DNA of 64,000 nt from Flaccisagitta enflata (GCA_965153355.1 OZ231126.1:76880001-76944000), one strand, 5' to 3'. Counted from the first letter of the stretch, positions 12,310 to 25,852 are shown. Notes: a model not told the origin generated them from the letters alone. Numbers and translations: made by a program.

Positions 12310-13451
12310 CAGTACGATGGGAGCAATGACGACCTAGACTGAAGGATAGATTTTAGGTATCCTAACTTCATTTGTATCATGAAATATTTGAGATCTAGGC
12401 TAATTAAAGGTTTTTCTATTGAGTGAATGCATTTGCGTCTAAACCCAAACTTGTGACTTGACCTCATCAAGACTTCATTTTTCAAGGTTCTAACCATCTT
12501 TATTAGATTGGGCGAAAAATTTTATATAATTTTGAAGAAAAAAAATCAGCTGAATCGGACCATTTTTACAGGTTTTACGGCTATGTTTAATAAGCAAAAG
12601 ATATGCAAATCAATTTTTGGGCAAAACTTAAAATGGCCATAAAACCTGTAAAAATGGACCGATTGAGCTGATTTTTTTTTTACCATATAAGATTTTCCAC
12701 TTGATCTATTGAGATAGGTTAGAACTTTGAAAAATGAATTCTTGATGTGGTCAAGTTGCAAGTTCAAGTTTGAGAGACGCAAAGATTTTCACTCGATAAA
12801 ACAACCTTTAATAACCCTAGATCTCAAATATTGTATGATACTACTTAGGCCATAAAAAACGCAATTTTCTTAAAAAGATTTGAATCTTTGATAATTAAGT
12901 TCTTCACATCTTTAGAAAAGTTCATGGATGTTTAGGACTAGTATCCACTGTGACCCCCTGTGCTTAAGTAGGTGCCTAGACCACATTTGACCAAGGATTA
13001 GATTAGTCAAAGCTTGATTTAAGGTTTCTCTGTTATCCAGGAGGTAGGTAATGATACCAGAACCTAAATTCTTTAACATATTTACCATTTGTTATTACTA
13101 GGGGCAATCATGGAGAAGAAAAAAGGCATTGGAGACTGAACATTTTTTGCAGAAACCAATTTAAAGATAGCAAAACTCAAAATGGGCAAATTTTGTGTTT
13201 CAGAATGTAACTTTTTCAAAGATTGGCTAATATCTTTAAAACATCTAATCATAGCCTCTTGGGACCAAGTTTTTTTAACTCCTCGCACAAAAATACTTCC
13301 AAAATATTTCAGAGATCAGCACACCATGTGCAGCAATGTATCTATCCCTGTGCATGTAGATTGCGTTTTTTATGGCCTAAGTAGTACAAACAAAATTAAG
13401 GTACCTAAAATCTATCCTCCAGTCAAGGTCGTCATTGCTCCCATCGTACTG
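12310..13451. mobile_element. 1.14-kb TA-flanked foldback element
   Basis: TIRs CAGTACGATGGGAGCAATGA at 12310 and its inverse ending at 13451, flanked by TA (12308-12309, 13452-13453) and on both sides by AGCT. The TIR continues about 95 bp (GATAGATTTTAGGTA..TACTACTTAGGCCATAAAA), with the left arm split by a nested element. The termini beginning CAGTA and the TA duplication fit Tc1/mariner-type non-autonomous elements. The frames inside lack any transposase motif. Confidence 0.75.
12377..12838. mobile_element. 462-bp TA-flanked foldback nested in the left TIR of 12310-13451
   Basis: The left end TCATGAAATATTTGAGATC pairs with the right end GATCTCAAATATTGTATGA. TA lies at 12375-12376 and 12839-12840. 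The host element's right TIR preserves the uninterrupted site (TTTGTACTACTTAGG on the complement) with a single TA, directly proving insertion and TA duplication. The arms extend about 200 bp to a centre near 12610 (TTACAGGTTTTACGGC / GCCATAAAACCTGTAA). Confidence 0.75.
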
Positions 13452-13493
13452 TAGCTGGGAATGGCGGTCATACAGACAGACTGACAGAAAGAC

Positions 13494-13496
<3 letters not shown>

Positions 13497-13535
<39 letters not shown>

Positions 13536-13536
13536 T
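13497..13536. repeat. Short (GA)n tract
   Basis: About 40 bp of GA with one AAA interruption. Confidence 0.9.
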
Positions 13537-13729
13537 CAAAGACATATAGTGAACCGACGATAAGCTTTGCGGGAAACCAAAGGACATTTCTGCTGATTTC
13601 GCGTATTCATTATTTTCTATAAAAATCGGTCCGAAATGATCGGAACTTACGCTGGCTTCATTTATTGACGGGGACGCCATTCTCTTTACTTCCCGGGGAA
13701 AAAGTCGCAATTCTATCTAATTGTGGCTT

Positions 13730-14164
<435 letters not shown>

Positions 14165-14597
14165 TGTTGTAAAAAAGGTATACCGGGAGCATTTTTGTCA
14201 TAATAGTGTCATTGAATGGTGTATTAACGGGTATAGGTTTAGTATGGTATGTATCTTTTCAGTTAGTAATTAAGTATTCAATTACTTGAAATTCATTAGC
14301 TCTTAAACAGGCATTTGTTTATCATTCATTTACTGTTATGTATTTTGTTATTTACCCTCATCTACAGTATTTCGCAGTACTGTATTCATTGAATCATTGT
14401 ACAAGGGAATTGATCACATAAGAAATGGGGAAAATGGGGGTAAAATGGGGTGCCGAACTCAAATCCATGCTCAGTAATGAAGGGAAGTGTGTAGTTTGGG
14501 CTGTGGGCTATGCACCTGGTCATTTGTAGTATAGATACAGGAGTATCTGGCTCTAGCGTGGAGCCAATTCGATATAGCAACAAAGAAATCGGCTCTA

Positions 14598-15359
14598 CAC
14601 CGTCTTTAAATCGGATTGGCTTTTGTTAAACCTTTATAAATCCTAAACTACTTAGCAAAAAGTCTTCAAATTTTCAGAGAATGTTGGTAACATACTACGG
14701 TTTTGTTATACAAAACCTCAAATTGGGGTATCAGATAGTTGAGGATTGGCAAAACATCAAATAAAATTCACTTTTGAAGCAGCAACAATTCTTCCATATT
14801 TCCTTCCGCAAAGAAGCTTTCTTTATTTGCATGCTATTTCTAAAGAAAAAAAGCTATAGCCCCGGGGAAGGTCTCAAATGGCAGACAATATATCATAGAT
14901 TTCAGTTCTGTTAAAAAATTTCAGAAAATTTGGATATTTCAAGAGGTTACGATTGATTTGAGAAAAAATTCTGCAGTCAAACAGCTTTCAAATTCTGTAA
15001 AATTGATCAAAATCTTCATAAATGTAAAAAAATGGTCAAAAAATTTGCCAAAACTAAAAAATATCTTTTTTTTTTTCATTTGAAACCAGTCTCAGGGTTC
15101 CAGCTCAATGTATTTTGAAATGGTAAGTTTATAATAACAACTTCTTTCTAGAAACCCTATGAAATAAGTGATTTTGCCCCTAAAAATCCACTTTTTTCAA
15201 TGATTAGCTGATCCTCACCTTTCCATAGCCAAAAATTGAAGTTTTGCTTAACAAAACCGTAGTATATTACCAACATTCTCTGAAAATTTGAAGACTTTTT
15301 GCCAATTAGTTTAGGATTTATCAAGGTTTAACATAAGTCAATTCGATTTAAAGACGGTG
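14598..15359. mobile_element. 762-bp TA-flanked foldback inserted in the 5' LTR
   Basis: TIRs CACCGTCTTTAAATCG / CGATTTAAAGACGGTG, with TA at 14596-14597 and 15360-15361. The 3' LTR keeps the empty site GGCTCTAGAATAG (about 20874-20886) with one TA. The inverted homology runs inward for about 120 bp (AGTCTTCAAATTTTCAGAGA and GAATGTTGGTAAC on one side, inverses on the other). A diverged relative is at 39484-40258. It must have inserted after the retrotransposon. Confidence 0.85.
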
Positions 15360-15489
15360 TAGAATAGAGCCAAAATGTGTGGTTCTATTCTGGAGCCAAG
15401 ATCTGAGCTCCATTCTGGAGCCGGGTTGGCTCTAAAATAGAACCAGGTGCTCTAAAATGGAACCAGATGCTCGCTGGACCTTGGAGGGG

Positions 15490-15497
15490 TATAAAAG
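15490..15497 (+). promoter_or_regulatory. TATA box of the 5' LTR
   Basis: TATAAAAG within GGGGTATAAAAGGAGAACG. This is the likely pol II promoter and marks the U3/R boundary shortly downstream. The same box is at 21009-21016 in the 3' LTR. Confidence 0.75.
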
Positions 15498-16140
15498 GAG
15501 AACGCCCAGAGCATGAGATTCATTCCAATTTTGGACTTCCAAGTGAAGACATCTCTTCCTGTCTCTCAACAATTAAAAGGTAGAGATCCTTGTCAGTCAA
15601 GATCATATATTGGTCAATCAAGATAACGATTTCCTAGTAAATACCTTAAGATAAATAACTTAAAGATAACTTAGTAATAACTTGTTAATAACTTAGAAAT
15701 AACTCGTTAATAACTTATCAATTACTCATAAATTACTCATTAATAACTTAGTTACAATTTAGCATTTGCATATTAATAACTTAAGTATTGAATCTCATCT
15801 CTCAATCACGCCATTCATCTCCTTTTATCCATCTCAGTAGAGGTGAGACTTGTGTAATTCCATCTCAGTAGAGGTGAGACTTCCATCTCAGTAGAGGTGT
15901 GACCAGTGTATTCCATCTCCTCGGAGGTGTGACATTAGCAAGAGTCTGAAGTTAAGTGATGTGATTTTGTATAAAGTGGGTAATATATATATACTATACT
16001 TTAAAATAGATGCTAAGATATTAGAATATATAAAATACTCTAATATAGTAGGAAACTTGAGAGGGAGGTTATTTTAACTGTGTGATCATATACCTTAAAA
16101 CTTCATTGTGTAAATACTGTCTGATAATTCCTGTTCCTGT

Positions 16141-16146
16141 AATAAA
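16141..16146 (+). promoter_or_regulatory. AATAAA polyadenylation signal in the 5' LTR
   Basis: AATAAA about 650 bp downstream of the TATA box, implying an R region of that size. The counterpart is at 21660-21665 in the 3' LTR, where it would act. Confidence 0.6.
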
Positions 16147-16437
16147 CTTCGGTTGTTTATTGTTCTAACAATGCTGAATTATTTGTAAGGGCTGTTTATT
16201 AGGGATTTATAACTTCAGAGATAGTTACAAATATAGGTTACCTTAAGTTACAAGAGATTACCTGAGATTACTACCTTAGTGTGATTTGGTGTAAAGGGCT
16301 GGGGTGAAGTTACCCTTAGGGATTCTTGTGCTCTGTGAATTGCTAACCAGGGCTTTTATGCTATCATAGGTCCACTAGTCCAGAGCTAATAATTTTATGC
16401 CACCCTGTCAGGCCCTCAACACAAATTTCACATTAAC

Positions 16438-16449
16438 TGGCGCCCAATG
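16438..16449 (+). promoter_or_regulatory. Primer-binding site candidate
   Basis: TGGCGCCCAATG, two bases after the 5' LTR. The TGGCGCCC start is a common retroelement primer site complementary to a tRNA 3' end (CCA included). The tRNA species is not determined. Confidence 0.65.
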
Positions 16450-16639
16450 TTTTAGGCTCTCCCCTTAATATTTTGCATCATTAGTCGGTTGATAATCTCA
16501 GGGACTCAAAAAAAAAAAAAAAAAAAAAATTCAAATAACAACGGGAACAGGAAATTCAGCCAAACCCAGTTAAAGGGATATCAAGGGATCAATTCGAGAA
16601 TCTCTGTTGACCTCTAAACAATATTTCCAATAGAAGTAT

Positions 16640-18050
16640 ATGGACAAAAATAATAAATCAAGTAAGAGGAAGACAGTACAGTTATCTTTCCAGGATACAG
16701 TCACAGAAGCTATCGAGTCTGAGGGGGAGGAGGTAAAATTACCTGAAGAAACTATTGAAGACTCGATAGCTATGGCTGACAATACAGAAGCTCTCCTTGA
16801 AGTAGGGAGGGTAATGGCAGAATCAATCAATCAGCAAATGGATGCAGTGAGACAGTATAGTATTGATAGAGAGGAGACAACATTGCTGAGATTTGAACGC
16901 ATAATTGAAGGACAGACTGAATATAATAGGCAGGGAGTGGAAATGCTTTGCAATGAACTTGAGGGACTGAGGATAGAAAGAGAAACATCAAGAGGGATGC
17001 CAATTCAAAAGTTACCCAGCTACGATGGGACAAATCTTACAGTAGATGAGTGGCAGGATCGATGTGAAGCAGTCTTAGTATGCAACAAGTGGGATACACA
17101 GACTATGCTAGCAGCCATGCCAATATATCTGACAGGGATGGCAAAAAGAGCCTTAGATTCTTTAAGTGACAAAGAAAAAATTTCAAAGAGAAAGCATTTT
17201 TTTCAAGTATGAGAATCAAGATTGATCCTCAATCTAAAGGAAAGAATAAAGAGTTGTTTCTCTTAGCCAGAAGGAGATCCACAGAAACTGTAACATCGTT
17301 TATAGATAGGTGTAGGGATCAGGAGGTAATCCACAGGAGTTATTTGCAATTGATATGCTAAGATTAAAAGCTATTGAGAGCTTAAATGTTACTGATCGAA
17401 AAATCATCAATGCCACCATTGGGTGTGATGAGGAACTGGAGACACTAATAGTTAAAGCTGATAATATGCTGAGTACAAGCAACAACATGATAGGAGCCGT
17501 AACTTGTCAGGAGATAAGGAATGAAAAACAAGGCACCTCTAGTTATTATCAAAATATGAGTGCTGAGGGACACCTGGTAGCACCAACAAGAAATAAGAAA
17601 ACTGTATGCTATCGATGCAGGAAGGCATCAGAACACATCAGAAGAGAGTGTACAGAAATAGACCCTGACCATGAATTACCTTTACAATTTTATAGAAAGG
17701 ACGGACAGTCTCAACATCAGAATTTCCAGTTTAACCCTGCAAATGAGAATATACATGAACTATGCGCAAGCCCAAACAGTAACCTCTACTTCCAGCCCAA
17801 TGTGCCAGTCCATCCGGTGCTCCCCACAGGAATTGGACCTATTCAATCAAATGCAGATATGAGCTATCATCAAGGAGTCAATACACCAGCAGTGGATGAT
17901 CACCAGACCATGAGAAATGAACAAGGAGCTAGTTGTCCAGAGATGCAGAATGGCAAATTGCCTGATAGAGCAAATGAAGTGGAGAGAGATAAACAAAATC
18001 TACAAATGCCTCCACCTCATCAGAGGGGGAGAGATCCAAGTTTGTATTAG
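16640..18050 (+). pseudogene. gag: Gag polyprotein, broken by two frame changes
   Basis: Gag forms the particle shell and packages element RNA. Three consecutive segments in three frames cover it. 16640-17212 has an acidic N-terminal part followed by the core motif L-P-S-Y-D-G..D-E-W near residues 124-137. 17209-17361 carries an R-I-K-I-D..L-L-A-R-R-R..S-F-I-D-R-C stretch typical of Gypsy Gag. 17355-18050 ends the core and holds a zinc knuckle at residues 85-99 with spacing C-x2-C-x5-H-x4-C, one residue longer than the usual C-x2-C-x4-H-x4-C. The first break lies near a T7 run (17197-17203), the second near 17320-17335. Both look like ordinary indels. The first ATG after the primer site in an open frame is at 16640. 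No pol frame follows. Assignment to Gypsy rests on the Gag pattern and the primer site and is moderately secure. Confidence 0.75.
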
Positions 18051-19130
18051 GGGCATTAACAGAAAAAGGCCATAGAGAAATAAGGTCATTGATGGAGACA
18101 AAGACAGAGTGGAGGTTAGGTTAAATTGCAGTAGTTAGCAGCAATTAGAGTGAACTGAAAATAACTGAAAAAGCAACTATTTTACAGATTACTAAAAGAA
18201 AAAAAAACAGAAAAAGAAATGATCAGTTTATGGCAAACGGTTTTGCGTCTATCACCATTATCTCTACTTTGCAAATGTAAAATATGAACTGAGAAGAATA
18301 AAGAAGTGGAAACGCAGAAATGACAAATAGGGACACGTTTGAGGGTGTCAGACATGGAAACATGATTGAGGATGTTGATTTGGTGACACGCATGAGGGTG
18401 TCGGTGATGATTTTGGGGTAACAAAAATTGAACTGTAGTTAAGGTGACACAAATGAGGGAGTCAGAAAGTTGAAAGTAAAGAGGCTTGAATAAGAGGACA
18501 TGATAAAACCTTATGATAATGGATTTAGACACAATGGGCCCACTGTTTACCTAAAACTTGATGCAACATGAAAACAAAATGGATAACCAGTCATTTTCCA
18601 GTTCATGCCTACCTCCTTAAGATGTAAACACAAACCTAGAATTGATTGCAATGCCCAAGGCAGTATAGTCAACCTGTGACATACTTATTACCTATATCAT
18701 AGATCTTACATTCTATCAATTCATCAAAGTTTTTCTGTTCAGCAGTTAGACAGTTGCTCACTCCTGAGAAAATTGACTCATGTGTTTTATGAATGTGATG
18801 TATGTGGGATATGGTGAGACTTAATACATAACATGACAGACTTCTACGTATGGCGAGTCATCCAGGAGTTTAAGTGCTGATCTGCTGAATTTCATGTTGT
18901 AAGAGATTGCGTGATGTGAAAAGAGGAAGCCGAAGGACAGTAACGGCCTCACAGTTGACTTAAGTGCCAAATTCAAAATGATTAAATGAAGTGAGGTATT
19001 GGAGATACCGCGGGACAAACGATTTTGCGAGTTAAACAGTTGTCCCCGAGATTGTTAACAATCTTTCGTGCTAAACAACTGTTCCGCAAGATTAACTTAT
19101 CCCGTGAGATTATCGGTTGACCCATGTAAT
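18051..19130 (+). other. Retrotransposon interior, non-coding
   Basis: No reverse-transcriptase or integrase motif in any frame. A loose repeat GACAC..ATGAGGGnGTC recurs at about 18330-18460, and AACnATTTTGCGAG / AACAACTGTTCCGCAAG at 19019-19100. Probably degenerate filler replacing pol. Confidence 0.5.
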
Positions 19131-20040
19131 GATGGCGATTCCAAGAAGCAGATGACTATTCCAAGAAGCAGATGACGATCCCAAGAAGCAGATGACAACT
19201 CCAAGAAGCAGATGTCGATCCCAAGAAGCAGATGTTCATCCCAAGAAGCAGATGTCAATCCCAAGAAGCAGATGTTCATCCCAAGAAGCAGATGTCAATC
19301 CCAAGAAGCAGATGTCGATCCCAAGAAGCAGATGTTGATCCCAAGAAGCAGATGTCGATCCCAAGAAGCAGATGTCGATCCCAAGAAGCAGATGTCGATC
19401 CAAAGAAGCAAATGTCGATCCCAAGAAGCAGATGACGATTCCAAGAAGCAGATGTTCATCCCAAGAAGCAGATGTCAATCCCAAGAAGCAGATGTCGATC
19501 CCAAGAAGCAGATGACGATTCCAAGAAGCAGATGACGATTCCAAAAAGCAGATGACGATTCCAGGAAGCAGATGCCGATTCCAGGAAGCAGATGCCGATT
19601 CCAAGAAGCAGATGGCGATTCCAAGAAGCAGATGTTGATCCCAAGAAGCAGATGTCGATCCCAAGAAGCAGATGTCGATCCCAAGAAGCAGATGTCGATC
19701 CAAAGAAGCAAATGTCGATCCCAAGAAGCAGATGACGATTCCAAGAAGCAGATGACGATTCCAAGAAGCAGATGTTCATCCCAAAAAGCAGATGACGATT
19801 CCGGGAAGCAGATGCCGATTCCAGGAAGCAGATGGCGATTCCAAGAAGCAGATGGCGATTCCAAGAAGCAGATGGCGATTCCAAGAAGCAGATGGCGATT
19901 CCAAGAAGCAGATGGCGATTCCAAGAAGCAGATGGCGATTCCAAGAAGCAGATGGCGATTCCAAGAAGCAGATGGCGACCAAGAAGCAGATGGCGATTCC
20001 AAGAAGCAGATGGCGATTCCAAGAAGCAGATGGCGATTCA
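19131..20040. repeat. 20-bp minisatellite inside the retrotransposon, about 45 copies
   Basis: Unit CCAAGAAGCAGATGnCGATt, with blocks of variants (GTCGATC, GACGATT, GGCGATT, GTTCATC) that recur in the same order at 19316-19440 and 19630-19740, showing block duplication. One unit at about 19976 lacks bases. Since 20 is not a multiple of three, all frames pass through every phase over 60 bp and six frames stay open, so these frames are not coding evidence. Confidence 0.92.
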
Positions 20041-20426
20041 GGAACAAGAAATAAAGAAATCCAAAGAGGAATTTAAGGGGCTAACCATGTATTGAATTAG
20101 GGTTTGGCGATGACATAACCAAAGGTACTGGTAAGGTTAGGCTGTATAAATTTTGTCTATCTGTATGTCTATGTCTATGTGTATCTGTCCGTGGTCTAAT
20201 GTCAAAGCCTATTGGTAGATTTATATTATTGTGTAGAAAAGGGGTTGGGGATGAATTATGTAATTATTGTGTTCTTGTTGTGTTCTTAATTCATTTTTGT
20301 TCTTAATTCATTTTTGTTCTCATTGTGTTATCATTGAAATTGACAGGGCACCAGAAAATGCTCCCTTCATATTAGCATTGCTTACATAGGAACATTGATT
20401 CCCCACATAGGGACATGTGGGATACT

Positions 20427-20438
20427 GAGAGGGAGGGA
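20427..20438 (+). promoter_or_regulatory. Polypurine tract
   Basis: GAGAGGGAGGGA directly before the TG of the 3' LTR, the usual plus-strand primer position. Confidence 0.75.
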
Positions 20439-21954
20439 TGTTGTAAAAAAGGTATACCGGGAGCATTTTTGTCATAATAGTGTCATTGAATGGTGTATTA
20501 ACGGGTATAGGTTTAGTATGATATGTATCTTTTCAGTTAGTAATTAAGTATTCAATTACTTGAAATTCATTAGCTCTTAAACAGGCATTTGTTTATCATT
20601 CATTTACTGTTATGTATTTTGTTATTTACCCTCATCTACAGTATTTCGCAGTACTGTATTCATTGAATCATTGTACAAGGGAATTGATCACATAAGAAAT
20701 GGGGAAAATGGGGGTAAAATGGGGTGCCGAACTCAAATCCATGCTCAGTAATGAAGGGAAGTGTGTAGTTTGGGCTGTGGGCTATGCACCTGGTCATTTG
20801 TAGTATAGATACAGGAGTATCTGGCTCTAGCGTGGAGCCAGGGCCCCCAATTCGATGTAGCAACAAAGAAATCGGCTCTAGAATAGAGCCAAAATGTGTG
20901 GTTCTATTCTGGAGCCAAGATCTGAGCTCCATTCTGGAGCCGGGTTGGCTCTAAAATAGAACCAGGTGCTCTAAAATGGAACCAGATGCTCGCTGGACCT
21001 TGGAGGGGTATAAAAGGAGAACGCCCAGAGCATGAGATTCATTCCAATTTTGGACTTCCAAGTGAAGACATCTCTTCCTGTCTCTCAACAATTAAAAGGT
21101 AGAGATCCTTGTCAGTCAAGATCATATATTGGTCAATCAAGATAACGATTTCCTAGTAAATACCTTAAGATAAATAACTTAAAGATAACTTAGTAATAAC
21201 TTGTTAATAACTTAGAAATAACTCGTTAATAACTTATCAATTACTCATAAATTACTCATTAATAACTTAGTTACAATTTAGCATTTGCATATTAATAACT
21301 TAAGTATTGAATCTCATCTCTCAATCACGCCATTCATCTCCTTTTATCCATCTCAGTAGAGGTGAGACTTGTGTAATTCCATCTCAGTAGAGGTGAGACT
21401 TCCATCTCAGTAGGGGTGTGACCAGTGTATTCCATCTCCTCGGAGGTGTGACATTAGCAAGAGTCTGAAGTTAAGTGATGTGATTTTGTATAAAGTGGGT
21501 AATATATATATACTATACTCTAAAATAGATGCTAAGATATTAAAATATATAAAATACTCTAATATAGTAGGAAACTTGAGAGGGAGGTTATTTTAACTGT
21601 GTGATCATATACCTTAAAACTTCATTGTGTAAATACTGTCTGATAATTCCTGTTCCTGTAATAAACTTGGGTTGTTTATTGTTCTAACACTGCTGAATTA
21701 TTTGTAAGGGCTGTTTATTAGGGATTTATAACTTCAGAGATAGTTACAAATATAGGTTACCTTAAGTTACAAGAGATTACCTGAGATTACTACCTTAGTG
21801 TGATTTGGTGTAAAGGGCTGGGGTGAAGTTACCCTTAGGGATTCTTGTGCTCTGTGAATTGCTAACCAGGGCTTTTATGCTATCATAGGTCCACTAGTCC
21901 AGAGCTAATAATTTTATGCCACCCTGTCAGGCCCTCAACACAAATTTCACATTA
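20439..21954 (+). repeat. 3' LTR (1,516 bp)
   Basis: Intact form with TATA at 21009-21016 and AATAAA at 21660-21665. Ends at CACATTA, followed by ACAAC and the host CAA/CGA array. Confidence 0.92.
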
Positions 21955-21987
21955 ACAACGATAACGACAACGACAACGACAACGACG

Positions 21988-22031
<44 letters not shown>

Positions 22032-22185
22032 GACAACGACAGCGACAATGATAACGACAATGACGACAACAACAACAACGACAACGACAATGACAGCGAC
22101 AACAACAACGACAACAACAGCGATGACGACAACGACGACAATGACAACGACAACGACAACGACAACGACAACTACAACGACAACG

Positions 22186-22223
<38 letters not shown>

Positions 22224-22314
22224 AATAACAACAGCGACAACGACAACGACAGCGACAGCGACAACGACAACGACATCGACAACGACAACGACAACAACAT
22301 CAACATAAACAACG

Positions 22315-22383
<69 letters not shown>

Positions 22384-22413
22384 ACAACGACAACGACAAC
22401 GACAACGACAATG

Positions 22414-22506
<93 letters not shown>
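21955..22506. repeat. (CAA/CGA)n microsatellite, right part of the split array
   Basis: Mixture of AAC and GAC triplets (mostly ACGACA) to about 22310, purer CAA afterwards. Thr/Val/Leu frames on both strands are artefacts. Confidence 0.9.
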
Positions 22507-22717
22507 TTTCTCTCGTCATTCATCGGTTTATCGCAAAACAACTATTCCATTGTTGAGTAATTGCAGTGCCGTTACAACTACACAAGTTGTAATTTGCCTC
22601 GGGTAGTGTGGCTCCATCCCATATCATAACCACACTCTTTTCTCTGTCTCAGCTCCTCTGGGTCTCTTAACTTTCCGTCTCTTTATGTCTATGTTAATGT
22701 CTGGTCATCTGACTGTT

Positions 22718-23634
<917 letters not shown>

Positions 23635-23859
23635 CAAGGCCGGATACACAGCCATCAGTTGCGGTCGGGTGGGCAGGGGCGGAAATGCAACTGTCCACAA
23701 CTAAAAATGTTCTAAAACACTCATTTCCCCACTTTTCGACTCATGTCCACCAACCAACCAACCAACCGACCGACCAACCGACCGACCGACCGACCGACCG
23801 ACCGACCGACCGACCGACCGACAAAGCCTCTTATAAATAGAGTTGCGTGTCCGCAACTG
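23635..23859 (+). mobile_element. Family H, full copy (GTTGCGG subtype)
   Basis: 5' ACAAGGCCGGATACACAG, subterminal AGTTGCGGTC, then GGGTGGGCAGGGGCGG. Internal (AACC)n and (GACC)n at 23757-23822. 3' GACAAAGCCTCTTATA and hairpin AGTTGCGTGTCCGCAACT (23841-23858). The stem has T-A where the 980-1170 copy has C-G, at both arms and also in the 5' repeat. Confidence 0.8.
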
Positions 23860-23884
23860 AAAATGATTGAGATAGGACATACAT

Positions 23885-24370
23885 GATATTTGAAGCCAAA
23901 ATTTGCATCCAACTAGCAAGACACTCAGATTTAGCTTAAATTACTGACAAAAATTTACTGAAAATCTTTACAAATTTCTTTTTTTGTCACTGGCAAGGGG
24001 TTGGTCGAAAATATAAGTTAGCATAGAAAATGAAAAAATGAAAAAATAAAGAACATAGTTCTCTTCCCAAATCGATTTTAGAGAGAACTATGTGCTTTGA
24101 AAATGCAAAGTTTTTCTGGGTGTGGCCTTCTTATAATTTCGACCTCAGAAAATAGAAAAAAATATCAACAAAATTTCACAAAAAATCTTCATTTTTTTAC
24201 CATTTTCTGTGAGAATTGCTTACCAAAAGGCGATTTAACGCGTGAAATATGAAACAGATGACATATCAAGTGTATCCAGTGACAACTTGAGAAATGGAAA
24301 CATTTGTGGATGGATAATTAGGCTATTATTGATGCAAAAGTCGGGTGGAGCACTTCATTTTTCCCTGGCA
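23885..24370 (+). mobile_element. Truncated relative of the TTAA foldback at 4684-5277
   Basis: Shared blocks in order: GGCAAGGGGTTGGTCGAAAAT, GCATAGAAAATGAAAAAAT, the hairpin CATAGTTCTCTTCCC..GAGAGAACTATG (24054-24093), and the right end TGGAGCACTTCATTTTTCC..GATTTGACGTCG. The left terminus is missing near the family H copy. Confidence 0.55.
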
Positions 24371-25092
<722 letters not shown>

Positions 25093-25182
25093 CATAGTAC
25101 TCTGGATTGTAAAAACTCGCCTACAAATTCCCGACGCTTAGGCACAAATAGTATTCAAAGAATTCCATTTTCATTGAGATCT

Positions 25183-25235
25183 TAAGTCGCAGTCTCAAGA
25201 CTGTATAAGGGGCTTTGTCTGTTCGTACGTTGGTC

Positions 25236-25240
<5 letters not shown>
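25183..25240 (-). mobile_element. Family H 3'-end fragment
   Basis: AAGTCGCAGTCTCAAGACTG, then TATAAGGGGCTTTGTCTGTTCG and GTTGGTCCGTTC, matching the inverted 3' end of the family. It abuts a CT tract. Confidence 0.45.

Positions 25241-25298
<58 letters not shown>
25238..25298. repeat. (CT)n microsatellite
   Basis: Pure tract. Confidence 0.95.
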
Positions 25299-25299
<1 letters not shown>

Positions 25300-25454
25300 T
25301 TGTCTTTCGCTTTTTTCCCCCGCCTTTTAGGTTGTTTTTTCTTCATCATTCTTTTTCTTAATGACTGAGATTCATTAACGAATTTCGAGTCGATTTCATC
25401 ACTAGGAGGTCTTCACCTCTCAGGTTGCTTCTTCGAAAATCATTAAATCCGTAA

Positions 25455-25734
<280 letters not shown>

Positions 25735-25852
25735 ATGACGTCACTTCTGCTTGCTAATCGTTTTTTTTTCTTCTCTCTTTAATTATTTTTGTTTCACCGT
25801 CAAAAGAAACGAAATGAAAAAAATCGATTTTCTTTTTTTTTTTTACATTTCT

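Larger units (their letters stand above)
14165..16435 (+). repeat. 5' LTR (2,271 bp including a 762-bp insertion)
   Basis: It matches the 3' LTR along its length except for the foldback at 14598-15359, an 8-bp GGGCCCCC absent here but present at about 20837-20844, and scattered single-base changes (for example CGGTTG against GGGTTG after AATAAACTT). The LTR also has four copies of a CCATCTC(A/C)(G/T)-type motif followed by GAGGTGnGAC at about 15829-15935, downstream of the TATA box. Confidence 0.92.
14165..21954 (+). mobile_element. 7.8-kb Ty3/Gypsy-like non-autonomous LTR retrotransposon
   Basis: Direct LTRs (14165-16435 and 20439-21954) start TGTTGTAA and end CACATTA. The 5-bp duplication ACAAC lies at 14160-14164 and 21955-21959, although it sits in a CAA array and so carries less weight. 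A primer-binding-type TGGCGCCCAATG lies at 16438-16449 and a polypurine tract AGAGGGAGGGA abuts the 3' LTR. The interior encodes only a broken Gag. No protease, reverse transcriptase, RNase H or integrase is found between 18050 and 20438, so mobilisation would need enzymes from elsewhere. The LTRs differ by only a few substitutions apart from one insertion, which points to a recent arrival. Confidence 0.9.

Noticed and set aside
16640-18050. Programmed frameshifting between Gag segments
   Set aside because: Two separate frame changes within one Gag domain, the first at a simple T7 run with no clear slippery heptamer plus structure, fit decay better.
19131-20040. CRISPR-like regular array
   Set aside because: Units abut directly at 20-bp spacing with no unique spacers, and lie inside an LTR retrotransposon of a eukaryote.
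18051-20438. Hidden pol gene
   Set aside because: No Y-x-D-D, RNase H or integrase H-H-C-C/D-D-E pattern was seen in any frame, and half of the interval is minisatellite.
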